Positions 1-8,336 of a stretch of DNA of 64,000 bases are shown piece after piece. Source of the stretch: AC-32 sp963719275. Its GTDB lineage: Bacteria; Actinomycetota; Thermoleophilia; Gaiellales; Gaiellaceae. Where the stretch lies: assembly GCA_963719275.1 (NCBI GenBank), contig CAVRBT010000008.1, positions 171,948 through 235,947 on the forward strand. The letters run 5' to 3'. Positions within the stretch are counted from its first letter, which is position 1; each line of letters opens with the position of its first letter. Position numbers and translations under genes: made by a program. The notes below the pieces were generated by a model that saw nothing but the letters and a program-made list of their open reading frames with translations, had not been told where the DNA came from and ran no database searches.

Positions 1-660
1 ACCGTCGACTTCGCCCAATCGATCGCCGAGTCGAACGTCAACTGCGTCTCGAATGTGTTCTCCGGCGAGATGCGTGACGCGACGCGACACTGCCTGAAGG
101 CGGCCGCCTTCGATGCGGTGCTGGTGCTTCCCGGTGGCCTCGGTCTCGCGGCCGAAGAAGGGATCGGCGGCGGTTTGTTGGAGCGCCTTCTGTATGAAGA
201 ACGAGGCTCGCTCTTTGGTGACGTTGCCGCAGAAGAGGGAGGGGCCGTGTTCAGGGCCGCCGGGGCTGCCGGTGAGGCTGGCCCCGGCATCTCGCTTGAG
301 CAGGCCGCCGCGGCAGCCTCGCGGAACGGCATCGACATGCGTATGTTCGAGCTTCAATACGAGCAGGGCGGTGGCGCCTACGGCTACATCAGCCAGACCG
401 GATCAGGCGCGCTCGTCCGCGGCTCGTCCGGCCGGATCGTCCTCACTCTCAAGGACCCAGGCCTCGCCACCGAATCCGATGCCGCTCAGACGATCGCGCA
501 CGAACTGAACCACGTCCGCGGCGTGTTCAGGACCGGCCAGGCGACGGATGAGCCGACGGCAGAGGCCGCCGCGCAGGCTCTCCGAGGTTCTTCCGATGAT
601 CACACCAGGGGAGAGCGACTTCATCGAAGTCGTGCCGGCGGCGCCGTTCTCCGACGCTGA
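1..660 (+). CDS. Polymorphic toxin C-terminal region, HExxH metallopeptidase-like (5' partial)
   Basis: The reading frame is open from base 1, so this is the C-terminal end of a larger protein; GTG at 55 is only the first internal start. An Ala/Gly-rich stretch carrying a LAAEEG motif (about 144-162) precedes a tip domain with IAHELNHVRG (HELNH at 499-513), the zinc-binding HExxH pattern of metallopeptidases. This layout fits the C-terminal tip of a secreted RHS or polymorphic toxin. The last ~25 codons overlap the start of the next small ORF, so the real end of the domain may be frameshifted. The family is inferred from the motif and the neighbours. Confidence 0.55.
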   Translation, partial: TVDFAQSIAESNVNCVSNVFSGEMRDATRHCLKAAAFDAVLVLPGGLGLAAEEGIGGGLLERLLYEERGSLFGDVAAEEGGAVFRAAGAAGEAGPGISLEQAAAAASRNGIDMRMFELQYEQGGGAYGYISQTGSGALVRGSSGRIVLTLKDPGLATESDAAQTIAHELNHVRGVFRTGQATDEPTAEAAAQALRGSSDDHTRGERLHRSRAGGAVLRR

Positions 661-813
661 TAACGCCTTCCGTACGTGGCTTCACGGAGTGGCCTCCAGC
701 GCTCAGACCTGGCGGACGAGGACATCCGCGTCGACACCGTGCGTGGCCTCGACGGCCGGAGCCTACGCCGCTACATGGTCCGCAGCCGCGCAATCCCTCG
801 CCGGGACGACTGA
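596..813 (+). pseudogene. Possible immunity protein, frameshifted
   Basis: An ATG at 596 opens a protein-like frame (MITPGESDFIEVVPAAPF...) that runs to about 690. Coding character then continues in another frame (SDLADEDIRVDTVRGLDGRS...) to TGA at 811-813. The size of about 70 aa and the position right after a toxin tip suggest an immunity protein, but no family was recognised. A single indel near 690 would join the halves. Confidence 0.35.
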
Positions 814-815
814 CG

Positions 816-1453
816 ATGCGCAGCTCGCCCCGAGCTTCGAAACGCTCAAGCCGCTGTGCCCAAGTCGGGCGCGTCGGCTCTGCCTCGTCGCGGTCCTGCT
901 CGCGGCCCTCTTTGCCGGCGGCCTCGCCTCTGGGCCGCCGGCTCATGCGGCTACGACGACAGCTGCCGCCCCGAAATACGGCTACGACTCTGCCGCCAGG
1001 ATTGTGCAGCGGGCGTTCGGCAGCCCTATTTCGCGGACGGTCTCGCCGCGACCCGCCGGTCCACGGCTGCAAGCGCGGTCGGCGCCGTCCTGTCCTGCCC
1101 CGGAGGAGGGCTTAGCCGCAGAAGAAGGTTTGGATTCCGGTGGATTTGTGTCGCTGTTCAAGGCTTCACGGCCTGGGATGGGCAGCACTCATCTCGCCGA
1201 GGGATACAACCCTGCGGACTTCCCCGGCGGGGCCTACTTCGCCCATCAGGACAGCCGCGTAATCGCGGAGAACTTTGCCCGGCACTATAAGGAAGGGATC
1301 ATCGAGACGCGGGTTCCGGCCGATGTCTACGAGGACACGCTTGCGCAGTTCGAGCGGCCATTCCTTGACATCCCAGGGACAACCGAGGTCCTTGTCCCTC
1401 CAGAGCATCTACCGCTGCTGAATCAGTTCCCGAGGGAACTGCATCCATGGTAG
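816..1453 (+). CDS. Secreted toxin-like protein with C-terminal ART-like tip (start frameshifted)
   Basis: The frame ending at 1453 encodes a signal-peptide-like stretch (LCLVAVLLAALFAGGLAS, about 875-928), an AAPKYGYDSAAR segment, a GLAAEEG junction motif and a tip domain of about 95 aa (YFAHQDSRVIAENFARHY...ETRVPADVY). The pattern of bulky strands and 'VP..VY' resembles small ADP-ribosyltransferase-type toxins, which is a guess. No ATG, GTG or TTG lies in this frame before the signal peptide. The ATG at 816 is one frame off, so the start appears frameshifted. The S1-domain gene overlaps its last 7 bases, as immunity genes often do. Confidence 0.5.
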
Positions 1454-1746
1454 GTCCGGACGACGCAACTTGGGCAGCGCTCAAGGAGACAGTGCGCCCC
1501 GGAGACATAATCAACGTCGTCGTGACCGAGCAGGCTCCTTTCGGGGTTTTCGTTCAGCTGCCGAACACTACGGTCCGCGGGGTGATCGAAATCATCAGTT
1601 TGTCGGATGAACGGCCTGAGGATGTCGTACCGCCGCCGGTGGGAACCTCGATACGGGCGGTCGTTCTTGGTGTGACGGAAGCCGAACGTGAGCTAAGGCT
1701 CAGCGCAAAGCCTTCCGTCATCCGAGAGCACGAGACGAGGGGCTAA
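1447..1746 (+). CDS. Small S1 (OB-fold) RNA-binding domain protein, candidate immunity protein
   Basis: This 99-aa protein is almost entirely one S1 domain: GDIINVVVTEQAPFGVFVQL, then a glycine/valine turn and GTSIRAVVLGV...RELRLSAKP. S1 domains bind RNA in ribosomal protein S1, RNase E and PNPase. Its ATG lies inside the end of the preceding toxin-like gene (7-base overlap), which suggests translational coupling. Stand-alone S1 proteins next to toxins could be immunity proteins that protect or mimic an RNA target; that role is inferred from position only. The next cassette begins at its TAA (TAATG). Confidence 0.7.
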   Translation: MVGPDDATWAALKETVRPGDIINVVVTEQAPFGVFVQLPNTTVRGVIEIISLSDERPEDVVPPPVGTSIRAVVLGVTEAERELRLSAKPSVIREHETRG

Positions 1747-1779
1747 TGGGCCGCAGAAGAAGCAGGCGGCGCTATCTCG

Positions 1780-2058
1780 ATGGACGAAGCAATCGAGCAG
1801 GGCGCCGCCCACGTCGGGCCAAACGGATTCATGGAGACCACCGGCAAGGGTCTCAACTACCAGTTCCGGAGCATGTCGACCGACGCTGGCGGGAACACGG
1901 TCGCGCGCATTGGACGTTTCGACGTAAACCCGGCTGACACTCACGTTTCGAAGCTCGGACCGCATCTCAATCTCGAGACCCAGCTGAACGGGGATATCGT
2001 CAGCAACACTCACACGCCGATCGATCCGGCGACCATCCGCCCAGGAGACATCCCGTGA
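1780..2058 (+). CDS. Toxin tip fragment resembling polymorphic toxin type 24
   Basis: The 92-aa product contains FDVNPADTHVSKLGPHLNLE followed by TPIDPATIRPGDIP, which recalls the His/Asp-rich ending of Ntox24-type RNase-like tips from memory. There is no good ribosome-binding site and the frame is open upstream to 1747 (AAEEAGGAIS), so this looks like a C-terminal cassette that lost its N-terminal carrier. It overlaps the next gene by 4 bases (GTGA), the usual toxin/immunity spacing. Confidence 0.5.
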   Translation: MDEAIEQGAAHVGPNGFMETTGKGLNYQFRSMSTDAGGNTVARIGRFDVNPADTHVSKLGPHLNLETQLNGDIVSNTHTPIDPATIRPGDIP

Positions 2059-2447
2059 CCACCGTCGATGCTGCTGTCTGCTTCGACGGCGATGGCTCTA
2101 TCAGCGTCTCTGCTCGCCCGGACGCGCTCGCCGCTCTCGGAACGGCTTTGGCCAACGAAGTGGAGGCCGTTGTTGAGCTGACACCGCCCGCTTCGACCCC
2201 TCCCGACTGCGAAAGTGCGACAGGCGTCCGCGTTCGGTGGGACGCCGACCCGGGTGTCTCAGTCGCCAGGGAGGGAAGCGAGGTCGTGATTGTTGGCGAC
2301 GCAACGGCCGTGGCTCAGCTCGCGAGGAACATCGAGCGCCTCGGCAATGAGCCAGCGATGCTCGGGGGTCACATCCATCTCGAGTATTTCCCAGACCATG
2401 CGTACCTGCGCTCCGACTCCATCCCCCTAGTCGTCATCGCGACGTGA
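2055..2447 (+). CDS. Immunity protein, Imm32-like
   Basis: This 130-aa acidic protein ends with GGHIHLEYFPDHAYL followed by SDSIPLVV. The HxHLEYFP ending is what I associate with the Imm32 immunity family; the match is from memory and moderate. GTG at 2055 overlaps the toxin stop by 4 bases, so the pair is probably translated together. Its likely role is to neutralise the type-24-like tip encoded just upstream. Confidence 0.5.
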   Translation: MTTVDAAVCFDGDGSISVSARPDALAALGTALANEVEAVVELTPPASTPPDCESATGVRVRWDADPGVSVAREGSEVVIVGDATAVAQLARNIERLGNEPAMLGGHIHLEYFPDHAYLRSDSIPLVVIAT

Positions 2448-2460
2448 CGTGCGCCGGTGA

Positions 2461-2715
2461 GCCGTCCGAGTCTTCGCGAGTCGGCTCGCCGCCCAGTTCC
2501 GACGTGGCGCCGGCGGTTCCTCGGCCTCCTCACGGGTGACTGCGCTCGCATTGGCGGGTCTCGGTGCCAACGTGCCACTGGGCTCTGGGGCTGCGACGAC
2601 AGCGGACGTTGGAAATTACGACTACGACCACCTGTCCTCGTTCGCGCAAGGCGCCGACACAGATGCACTTTGGAAGTGCTGCCGTCTAGCGAGGCAACTC
2701 CAGCATCGGGATGAG
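2461..2715 (+). pseudogene. Secreted protein N-terminal remnant cut by the IS110 element
   Basis: In the frame of GTG 2536 the sequence reads as a weak signal peptide (VTALALAGLGANVPLGSG) followed by AATTADVGNYDYDHLSSFAQ. This matches the layout of the earlier secreted toxin (AATTTAAAPKYGYDSAAR). The frame then enters DNA antisense to the IS110 transposase, so the gene is truncated. It is probably a third toxin carrier interrupted by the insertion. Confidence 0.4.
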
Positions 2716-2733
2716 CTCCTATGTCAAGCCGTC

Positions 2734-3774
2734 TCAGCTCGTCGTGGATCTGCCTCCGTTGAGCGCGGCATCGGCGCGGAGCTGCTGGTAGACGACGTCG
2801 GAGAGGTGGCGTTTGAGCGCGCGGACGGCGTCGCGCTTGGTGCGGCCCTCACCCCGGCGGCGCTCGACGTAGGCACGGGCGCGCGGGTCCATGCGGGCCT
2901 GAGTCAGCGCCATCATGTGCAGCGTGTGATTCAGGCGCCGGTTGCCGCCCCGGTTGAGGCGGTGCCGCTGTGTCTGGCCCGAGGAGGCCGGAATCGGGGC
3001 GGTGCCGTTCATGCGCGCGAAGCGGGCCTTGCTGGCGATGCGGCCGATGTCGCCGACCTCGCCGATGATCCGCCCGGCACTCAGGTAGCTGATCCCAACC
3101 AGCTGGGGCAGGCCGCTCGCGAGCGCCCGCACGGCCCGGGCAATCTCCCGCTCGAGCTGCTTGATCTCGGCGTCGAGCCGGGCGAGCGCCTCGATCCGCC
3201 GGCCCGCCAGCAGCGCCTGCACGCCGCTCTCGCCGGCGAGCAGCCGCTCCGCCCGCTCGAGCCGTGGCGGCGAGTCGAGCCGGGGCAGGCTCCGCTCGTA
3301 GCCGGGCCGCAGCGAGACGAGGTCGGCGTGCAAGCGGTTCGCGGTGCGGGTGCGCTCGCCGATCAGCTGCAGCCGGTAGTCGCAGAGCAGCTTCAGGTCG
3401 CGCGCGGGCGAGTCGGGCCGCACCGGCGGCAGCTCTTCGCGGGCGGTAACGCGGGCGATCGCGAGCGCGTCGCGCGGATCGCTCTTGCCGGCGCCGCGCA
3501 GCCGCCGGCGCTGACGCTCGCTGAGCGCTCCACGCACGTCGACCACTCTCTCGCCGCACTCGAGCAGCAAGCAGGCGATCCCGCGCCCGACCCAGCCGGT
3601 GCCCTCGATCCCGAAGCGCCGCTCGCCGGGAGCCAGCTTCAGCGCCCAGGCATGCAGCGCGCGGTGCGCGCGCGGCTCGTTGGCAAACTCGCGTGCCGCC
3701 AGCTCACGCCCGAGCTCGTCGACCAGCGAGACGGCGAGCGAGCTCTTGTGCGCGTCGATCCCGATCGTGACCAC
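2734..3774 (-). CDS. IS110 family transposase
   Basis: The 346-aa protein has the N-terminal RuvC-like DEDD domain: GIDAHK near residue 5, IEGTG near 60, then DVRGALSE and KSDPRDA. A C-terminal IS110 domain has MNGTAPIPASSGQ with the candidate nucleophile serine, followed by RLNRGGNRRLNHTLH. GTG at 3774 is chosen because a perfect AGGAGG lies 6 bases upstream; the open frame further upstream is not needed. It catalyses element excision and insertion. No frameshift is seen, so it could be active. Confidence 0.9.
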   Translation of the reverse strand: MVTIGIDAHKSSLAVSLVDELGRELAAREFANEPRAHRALHAWALKLAPGERRFGIEGTGWVGRGIACLLLECGERVVDVRGALSERQRRRLRGAGKSDPRDALAIARVTAREELPPVRPDSPARDLKLLCDYRLQLIGERTRTANRLHADLVSLRPGYERSLPRLDSPPRLERAERLLAGESGVQALLAGRRIEALARLDAEIKQLEREIARAVRALASGLPQLVGISYLSAGRIIGEVGDIGRIASKARFARMNGTAPIPASSGQTQRHRLNRGGNRRLNHTLHMMALTQARMDPRARAYVERRRGEGRTKRDAVRALKRHLSDVVYQQLRADAALNGGRSTTS

Positions 3775-4050
3775 AGCGAACCTCCTTCTCCGCGGGGCGT
3801 ACGATGCGGCCGAGCGGTGCGCAAGCACGCGTGGGGGAAACCCCAAGCTCCTATCAAGCGACGCCGCTCAACCAGGTGAGCCCCGGAGGGACACTCACCA
3901 GCGGAAGGCCACGGCCCAAGCCGAGCATGCATCTGCAGAGTCACCTCCGGGGCTCGCCGCCGTCAGCAAGCGACGGCGACCCCCGAAGGACTAACACGCA
4001 TGCATCTGCGTCTCGCTGGCTATCGGAGGTGAGTAGTTCGCGTTCTCGAC
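3775..4050 (-). ncRNA. Candidate IS110 bridge RNA region
   Basis: The non-coding end upstream of the transposase holds a perfect 12-bp inverted repeat (3878-3889 with 3944-3955, GAGCCCCGGAGG), a second stem (3959-3964 with 3972-3977) and two copies of GCATGCATCTGC (3925-3936 and 3998-4009). In IS110 elements such as IS621 this non-coding end produces a structured bridge RNA whose loops pair with target and donor DNA. Transcription and loop function here are inferred. Confidence 0.45.
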
Positions 4051-4068
4051 TGGGTCGCTAGCCGCTCG

Positions 4069-4866
4069 TCAGAGGTCGACACCGAGGCCGCGCTCGGGGA
4101 CGAGCTGGCGTTCGAGCTCCATCAGGCGACGGAGCCGCTGCAGCCGCTCGGCGTCAGGCTTGCGCTCGCTCGCCTCGAGCATGCGCACGCAGTCGACGAG
4201 CGAGGCGACCTGCGGGCGGGCGCCGCGGCCGAGGTTCTCGCGGTAGGCGCGGATGCGCAGGTCGTCGTAGCCGCGCGTCCCCCAGGGCTCGGGCACGATC
4301 CGTAGCTCGCCGGCGCGCGTCTGCGCAGTCACCGGCTCGGAGCCGGCGAGCCGCTCCGCGAGCGCGGGCTGCGGCGCCTCGAGTTCCTCCAGCGCGCGCC
4401 CGAGCCGGCGCAGGTTCTCCTCCCGCAGCGAGGGGACGACGTCGAGCCCGTCAGTCGATCTCGGCGCTGCCGTGCACGACTCGGGCAAAGCCGCCGATCG
4501 ACCACGTAGCCGACGCGCTGGCGGTCGAGCGCCGCGAAGAGGGCGTAGGGATCGAAGGGCTGCTGCTTGCTCACCGTCTGGCCGAGCCGCTCGAGCAGCG
4601 ACTGTACGCGCTGCTGGGGCGCCTGCGGCACACTCTCGCGCGAGCTCGGCGTCGAGGGCAGGCGTCTCCTCCCGCTCGCCGATCTCGATCCGCAAGGCGA
4701 AGCCGCAGGCCTCGACGGCCGCGCGCAGGTTGGCGAAGCTCGGCTCCTGGCCGCCGATCTCCCAGCGAGCGACCTGGGCCCGCTCGCGGCCGAGACGCGC
4801 CGCTAACTCGGTCTGCGTCAGCCTGGCCCGCAGCCGGGCCTCGCGGATCAGCTGTGCAGCAGTCAT
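4069..4866 (-). pseudogene. XRE-HTH protein with nucleotidyltransferase-like domain, frameshifted
   Basis: The first 75 codons encode an XRE helix-turn-helix (AAQLIREARLRARLTQTELA...QVARWEIGGQEPSFANL). The nucleotidyltransferase-like part (PYALFAALDRQRVGYVV, IGGFARVVHGSAEI, TDGLDVVPSLREENLRRL) is spread over three frames between about 4640 and 4440. Three small indels explain it: a 2-base loss near 4635 and extra G residues near 4503 and 4464, net zero, so the tail returns to the first frame. Intact relatives are abortive-infection or AbiEii-like antitoxin/toxin accessories. It flanks a decayed integrative element. Confidence 0.65.
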
Positions 4867-5068
4867 GGCGGCGAGTCTACCTCCGTGTTGACCTCAGACT
4901 GATCGCGCGCCTGATAAGTTACGCGATCTCGATGAAGCGCGCGCCCGGTCAGCCGGTCCGCTCTCGAGTCCCTCCCGACGACCTCCTCAGGAGGAGCGCC
5001 GCGCCGAGTCGGCTCCATCGCGCGAGGCACGGCGGCAGACGCCAGCCTCGACCTGTCGCGCCCAGTCG

Positions 5069-5262
5069 ATGCCGAGCACCGCGCACCGCCTGGCCGGCCG
5101 CCCGCTGCTCACGACGCGACGAGGCGGCAGAGCTCCTGCACGTCCATCCCCGCACCGTCCAGCGCCTCGTCGAGCGCGGCGAGCTGGCCGCCGTTCACCT
5201 CGGCGCCGCCGTTCGATTCGACCGGCATCGACCTCGCCGATCTGACGGCCGGCTAAAGAGCG
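5069..5262 (+). pseudogene. Excisionase-like HTH_17 remnant
   Basis: ATG 5069 opens PSTAHRLAGRPLLTTR. After a one-base shift the helix-turn-helix EAAELLHVHPRTVQRLVERG and AAVHLGAAVRFD follows, then IDLADLT in yet another frame. This is the MerR-like DNA-binding fold of phage and plasmid excisionases, broken by at least two indels. It lies just upstream of the integrase at 5357, the usual xis-int order. Confidence 0.5.
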
Positions 5263-5356
5263 GACTGCGCGGACCGACTTCGCCTCGCGCAGAAGTCACG
5301 TCCGGCGCGGGGCCGCTCCGACGTCTCCTTCGCCGAGCGGCTACGGTCGCAGCGGG

Positions 5357-6706
5357 ATGAGCATCGAGCGGCGTAGGCGACGCGACGGCCGCACGGTCTA
5401 CGTCGTTCGCTGGTACGAGAGCGGGCGCGGCAGCACGAGGCGGAAGCGGACCTTCGACCGCCGGCGCGACGCTGAGCTCTTCGAGGCCTCGATCCGCCGC
5501 GCCCGCCAGCTCGGCCAGCTCGCCTCCGAGGTGATCGGCTCGAACGCGACGCTCGAGGAGTTCCTCGTCGAGTGGTGGGACACCTACGCCGCCACTCACC
5601 TGCGTCCGAACACGCTCGCGACCTACACGACGCTGCTCGACAAGTGGATCGTCCCCTACCTCGGCCGCAAGCGCCTGCGCGAGATCACCCGCGAGACGAT
5701 CGACACCTACGCAGCCCGCCTGCGCGTCGACGGCGCCGGCGCCCCGACGATCAACCGGACGCTCGGCGTCCTCCAGGGCGTCTTTCATCGCGCGGTCGAG
5801 TGGCGACGTCTTGGGTGGAACCCCGTCGTCGGCGTGCGCCGGGTCGCCCACACCCGCGCCGAGACGATCGACGCCCGCACACCGGAGACGGTCGAAGCGA
5901 TCCGCCGTCAGCTCGACCCGCAGAACGCCGCGCTCGTCAGCGTGCTCGCTTACGAGGGGCTGCGACCGGCCGAGGCCTACGCGCTCGTCTGGGGCGACGT
6001 CCTGGACGACAGGGGCAAGCCGCGCAAGGGTCTACGCATACAGCGGGCGATATCGGGTGAGGAGATCTCAAGCACGAAGTCGCAGCGTGGCCGTGAGCCG
6101 GAGCTCTTCAAGCCGGTCGCGCGCGAGCTCGTCGAGCTCTACCTCGCGCGAGGACGCCCGGACCCGGAGGAGCTCGTGTTCCCGAACAGCCAGGGCGGCC
6201 ACCTTCGTCGCCAGAACTGGCGCCGCCGCGTCTGGATCCCGGCCCTCGAGCGCGCGGGCGTTCCGTACTTCCGGGGCTACGACCTACGCCACACCTGCGC
6301 GACGCTGCTCCTCTACGAGGGCCGGACGCTGAACGAGGTCGCCGAGCACCTCGGTCACGCCGATCCTGGGTTCACAGCCCGCACCTACGCACACGTCATG
6401 CGCGACGCCCCGCGCCGGCGGCGCATCACGATCAGTGAAGCGATCCGCAAGGGCCGTGTCGCGGCCAGTCGTAGACCCCGGGTAGACCCCTCAGACGCGA
6501 GGCGGGCGAATCGTGCCGCCCGCTCGGAGAAGAAGTCCCTGCAAATCGAGAGAGCCGACGCCCGGACTCGAACCGGGGACCCCTTCATTACGAGGGTCGC
6601 CCAGGCGGGGAAGTCTGCGGGCGAATGGCTCAACTATGCGGCTTTGCGGGTAACTCGATTCCCCCTCACACCCCATGATTCCCCGCTAGCTGTAGACACG
6701 AAGTAG
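5357..6706 (+). CDS. Tyrosine recombinase/integrase of the left-hand element
   Basis: The 449-aa protein has an N-terminal arm-binding part, a SAM-like core-binding domain (EEFLVEWWDTYAATHLRPNT, about residues 67-86) and a catalytic domain with Arg in YEGLRPAEA, DLRHTCAT, HLGH and the nucleophile Tyr in ARTYAHVM. It integrates and excises DNA at att sites. The 3' end runs across the 44-bp att repeat (6551-6594, read as ADARTRTGDPFITR) and ends in DNA of the neighbouring element, so its last ~37 residues are foreign. The stop lies inside a TAGACAC repeat. Confidence 0.85.
   Translation: MSIERRRRRDGRTVYVVRWYESGRGSTRRKRTFDRRRDAELFEASIRRARQLGQLASEVIGSNATLEEFLVEWWDTYAATHLRPNTLATYTTLLDKWIVPYLGRKRLREITRETIDTYAARLRVDGAGAPTINRTLGVLQGVFHRAVEWRRLGWNPVVGVRRVAHTRAETIDARTPETVEAIRRQLDPQNAALVSVLAYEGLRPAEAYALVWGDVLDDRGKPRKGLRIQRAISGEEISSTKSQRGREPELFKPVARELVELYLARGRPDPEELVFPNSQGGHLRRQNWRRRVWIPALERAGVPYFRGYDLRHTCATLLLYEGRTLNEVAEHLGHADPGFTARTYAHVMRDAPRRRRITISEAIRKGRVAASRRPRVDPSDARRANRAARSEKKSLQIERADARTRTGDPFITRVAQAGKSAGEWLNYAALRVTRFPLTPHDSPLAVDTK
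6551..6594. repeat. att repeat (left copy)
   Basis: This 44-bp segment is identical to 15861-15904 and corresponds to the 3' part of tRNA-Thr, from the anticodon arm to the acceptor end. It lies within the 3' coding end of the left integrase. It is the junction made when the element inserted, and probably also the site shared with the left-hand element. Confidence 0.9.
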
Positions 6707-6780
6707 ACACGCGGGACCGCTTTCCCCGAGGTGAAGGGGTCACCCCTACGGGCGCCGCGTGTCTACAGCGTGTCTACAAG
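6690..6780. promoter_or_regulatory. Arm-type integrase sites: two TAGACAC motifs facing two inverted copies
   Basis: TGTAGACAC (6691-6699) and AGTAGACAC (6702-6710) are mirrored by GTGTCTACA at 6759-6767 and 6770-6778, giving a near-perfect inverted repeat around about 41 bp. The stop codons of both convergent integrase genes lie inside these motifs. Two more copies lie by the right att (15772-15801). Their position inside both ends of the element fits arm-type binding sites; the inverted repeat could also act as a terminator. Confidence 0.6.
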
Positions 6781-7943
6781 TCACCCAGCCCGGCCGCGAG
6801 CTTCTCACCGAGGTTGGCAACCGTCGCATCATCGAGTCCCGCGTAAATGCTCAGGGTGATGACGGGATCGGAATGGCGAAGCAGCCGTGACACCTCCACC
6901 GGGGTCATTCCGAGCGAGAAGGCAAAGGCGGCGCAGGAATGGCGCAAGTCATGGCAGCCGACCGGCTCGCGGCCCTTGCCGTTGAGGCCCGCCGCCACGG
7001 CAGCAGCCTGCACCGCCCGCAGGGCATTGCGTCGATGTTGCGGCTTACCGCTCTCGCTTTGGAATACGAGCGCCTCGGGCCGAATCCGGGCGAGGCCCTT
7101 GGCGGCCTGCCGCTTGCGCTGGGCGCGGAACTGTGCGGCGAGCGGTGCCAGCAGCGGGATCGTCGCCCAGCTCGCCTCGCTCTTGGTGCCGCGAACGGTC
7201 AGCGTGGCCTTGTCGAAATCCACATCGGCCCAGCGCAGGGCCAGCGCCTCCGACACTCGCAGCGCCCCGTAAAAGAGGGCCGCCGCCACCGGCCGGTATT
7301 CGTCGCCCAGCTTCGCCAGCAGCACCTCCACCTCGGCGGGTGCGAGGTAGCGGGGTTCGCTTCGCCGCTTGCTCGGCGGGCGGTCGCCACGGTCAAGGTC
7401 CCGCACCGGGTTGCGCCGGACGGCGCCTAGGTCGCGGTTGCCGTGACGGAGAACGGCGCTGAGCGCCGAGAGGCAGCGGCGAACGAGTGCGCCCGAATGC
7501 CCCTCGGCGGTCAGCTTGTCGATCATCGAGCGGATGTGCTGCACGGCCAGATCGTCGGCCTTGTGCTTCCCGAGAACGGGGAGAACGTGCTTTCGTAGCT
7601 GGCTCTCGTATCCGTCAATGGTGGTCTGCTTGCGGCTGCCGAGAATCCCGCGCTCCCGCGCCAGGAAAGTTTCGGCCAGCGCCCGCACCGTTAGCGAGCG
7701 GTCGCCGATCTCCACCTCGCCTGCCTCGACCCCAACGGCGAGCCTGCGGTGGGCGGCAACTGCCTCGGTCTTTGTGTAGCCGTCCGGGTGCGCGACTCGT
7801 CGCACCTTCCCGGCCTGCCGCAGCTGGGACTCGAACTTGCGCTGGCCGTTGGCCAGACGGCGCTCCCAAAGACCGCGGACACGCTGCTTGCCTTCAAAGA
7901 CGGGGGCGCGGCTCGCCGCGCCGTGGGACACTTTCCTAGTCAC
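6774..7943 (-). CDS. int: Tyrosine recombinase/integrase of the tRNA-Thr element
   Basis: The 389-aa integrase has a core-binding domain (VRALAETFLARERGILGSRK onward, about residues 86-180) and a catalytic domain with Arg in YGALRVSEAL, CHDLRHSC, LLRHSD and Tyr in ITLSIYAGL. GTG 7943 has a GGAGG about 9 bases upstream. It is the last gene of a leftward operon and its stop lies in a TGTAGACAC motif. It is the most likely enzyme for insertion into tRNA-Thr. Confidence 0.9.
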   Translation of the reverse strand: MTRKVSHGAASRAPVFEGKQRVRGLWERRLANGQRKFESQLRQAGKVRRVAHPDGYTKTEAVAAHRRLAVGVEAGEVEIGDRSLTVRALAETFLARERGILGSRKQTTIDGYESQLRKHVLPVLGKHKADDLAVQHIRSMIDKLTAEGHSGALVRRCLSALSAVLRHGNRDLGAVRRNPVRDLDRGDRPPSKRRSEPRYLAPAEVEVLLAKLGDEYRPVAAALFYGALRVSEALALRWADVDFDKATLTVRGTKSEASWATIPLLAPLAAQFRAQRKRQAAKGLARIRPEALVFQSESGKPQHRRNALRAVQAAAVAAGLNGKGREPVGCHDLRHSCAAFAFSLGMTPVEVSRLLRHSDPVITLSIYAGLDDATVANLGEKLAAGLGDL

Positions 7944-8042
7944 AGGGACTTACCTCCTTGTGGCCACGCCCCCGGCCGCTCCAACGGTGCGGGGGCATGA
8001 TTGATGTGGCCCGAGCCTAGCGTGGCTACAGCGGTGAAGGGA

Positions 8043-8336
8043 TCACCCGTCCGGGCCATTCCGCCGCTGCCGCTCTAGTTGCGAATCGAGGGCGCGGCGA
8101 TCAACCCGAATGCCCGATCCCAGGCGGCTATAGGCAATCGTCCCGCGCTCGATCCGGCGCCGAATCGCCTTCTCGCTCAGGCCGAGATAGGCGGCAGCTT
8201 CGGGAATCGTCAGCCAGCGCCGCTCGGCCTCGCGCTCGCGCAGGCTCGCCTCCACCCGATCCCGCACGAAGGCATCCAGCAGCTCTAGGGCATCGGGGCC
8301 GAGGATGCGCCCGAGCGGTTCCGGCTCGGTCCTCAC
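8043..8336 (-). CDS. Excisionase-like HTH_17 DNA-binding protein
   Basis: GTG 8336 overlaps the stop of the upstream gene by 4 bases (GTGA), giving a 97-aa protein. After a helical N-terminus it carries RRWLTIPEAAAYLGLSEKAI and RRRIERGTIAYSRLGSGIRV, the excisionase-type helix-turn-helix plus wing. Position directly before the integrase supports a Xis or directionality-factor role. Confidence 0.8.
   Translation of the reverse strand: MRTEPEPLGRILGPDALELLDAFVRDRVEASLREREAERRWLTIPEAAAYLGLSEKAIRRRIERGTIAYSRLGSGIRVDRRALDSQLERQRRNGPDG

Larger units (their letters stand above)
2690..4050 (-). mobile_element. IS110-family insertion sequence (ends approximate)
   Basis: A single transposase of the DEDD/serine IS110 type is followed (in its own orientation) by a short right end and preceded by about 270 bp of non-coding DNA rich in inverted repeats. 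IS110 elements lack long terminal inverted repeats, so exact ends cannot be placed. The left boundary is estimated from where the truncated secreted protein stops, and the right boundary from the start of the next pseudogene. Confidence 0.7.

Noticed and set aside
2536..3879. 447-codon plus frame over the IS110 transposase
   Set aside because: Beyond the first ~55 codons it is antisense to the transposase and has no motif.
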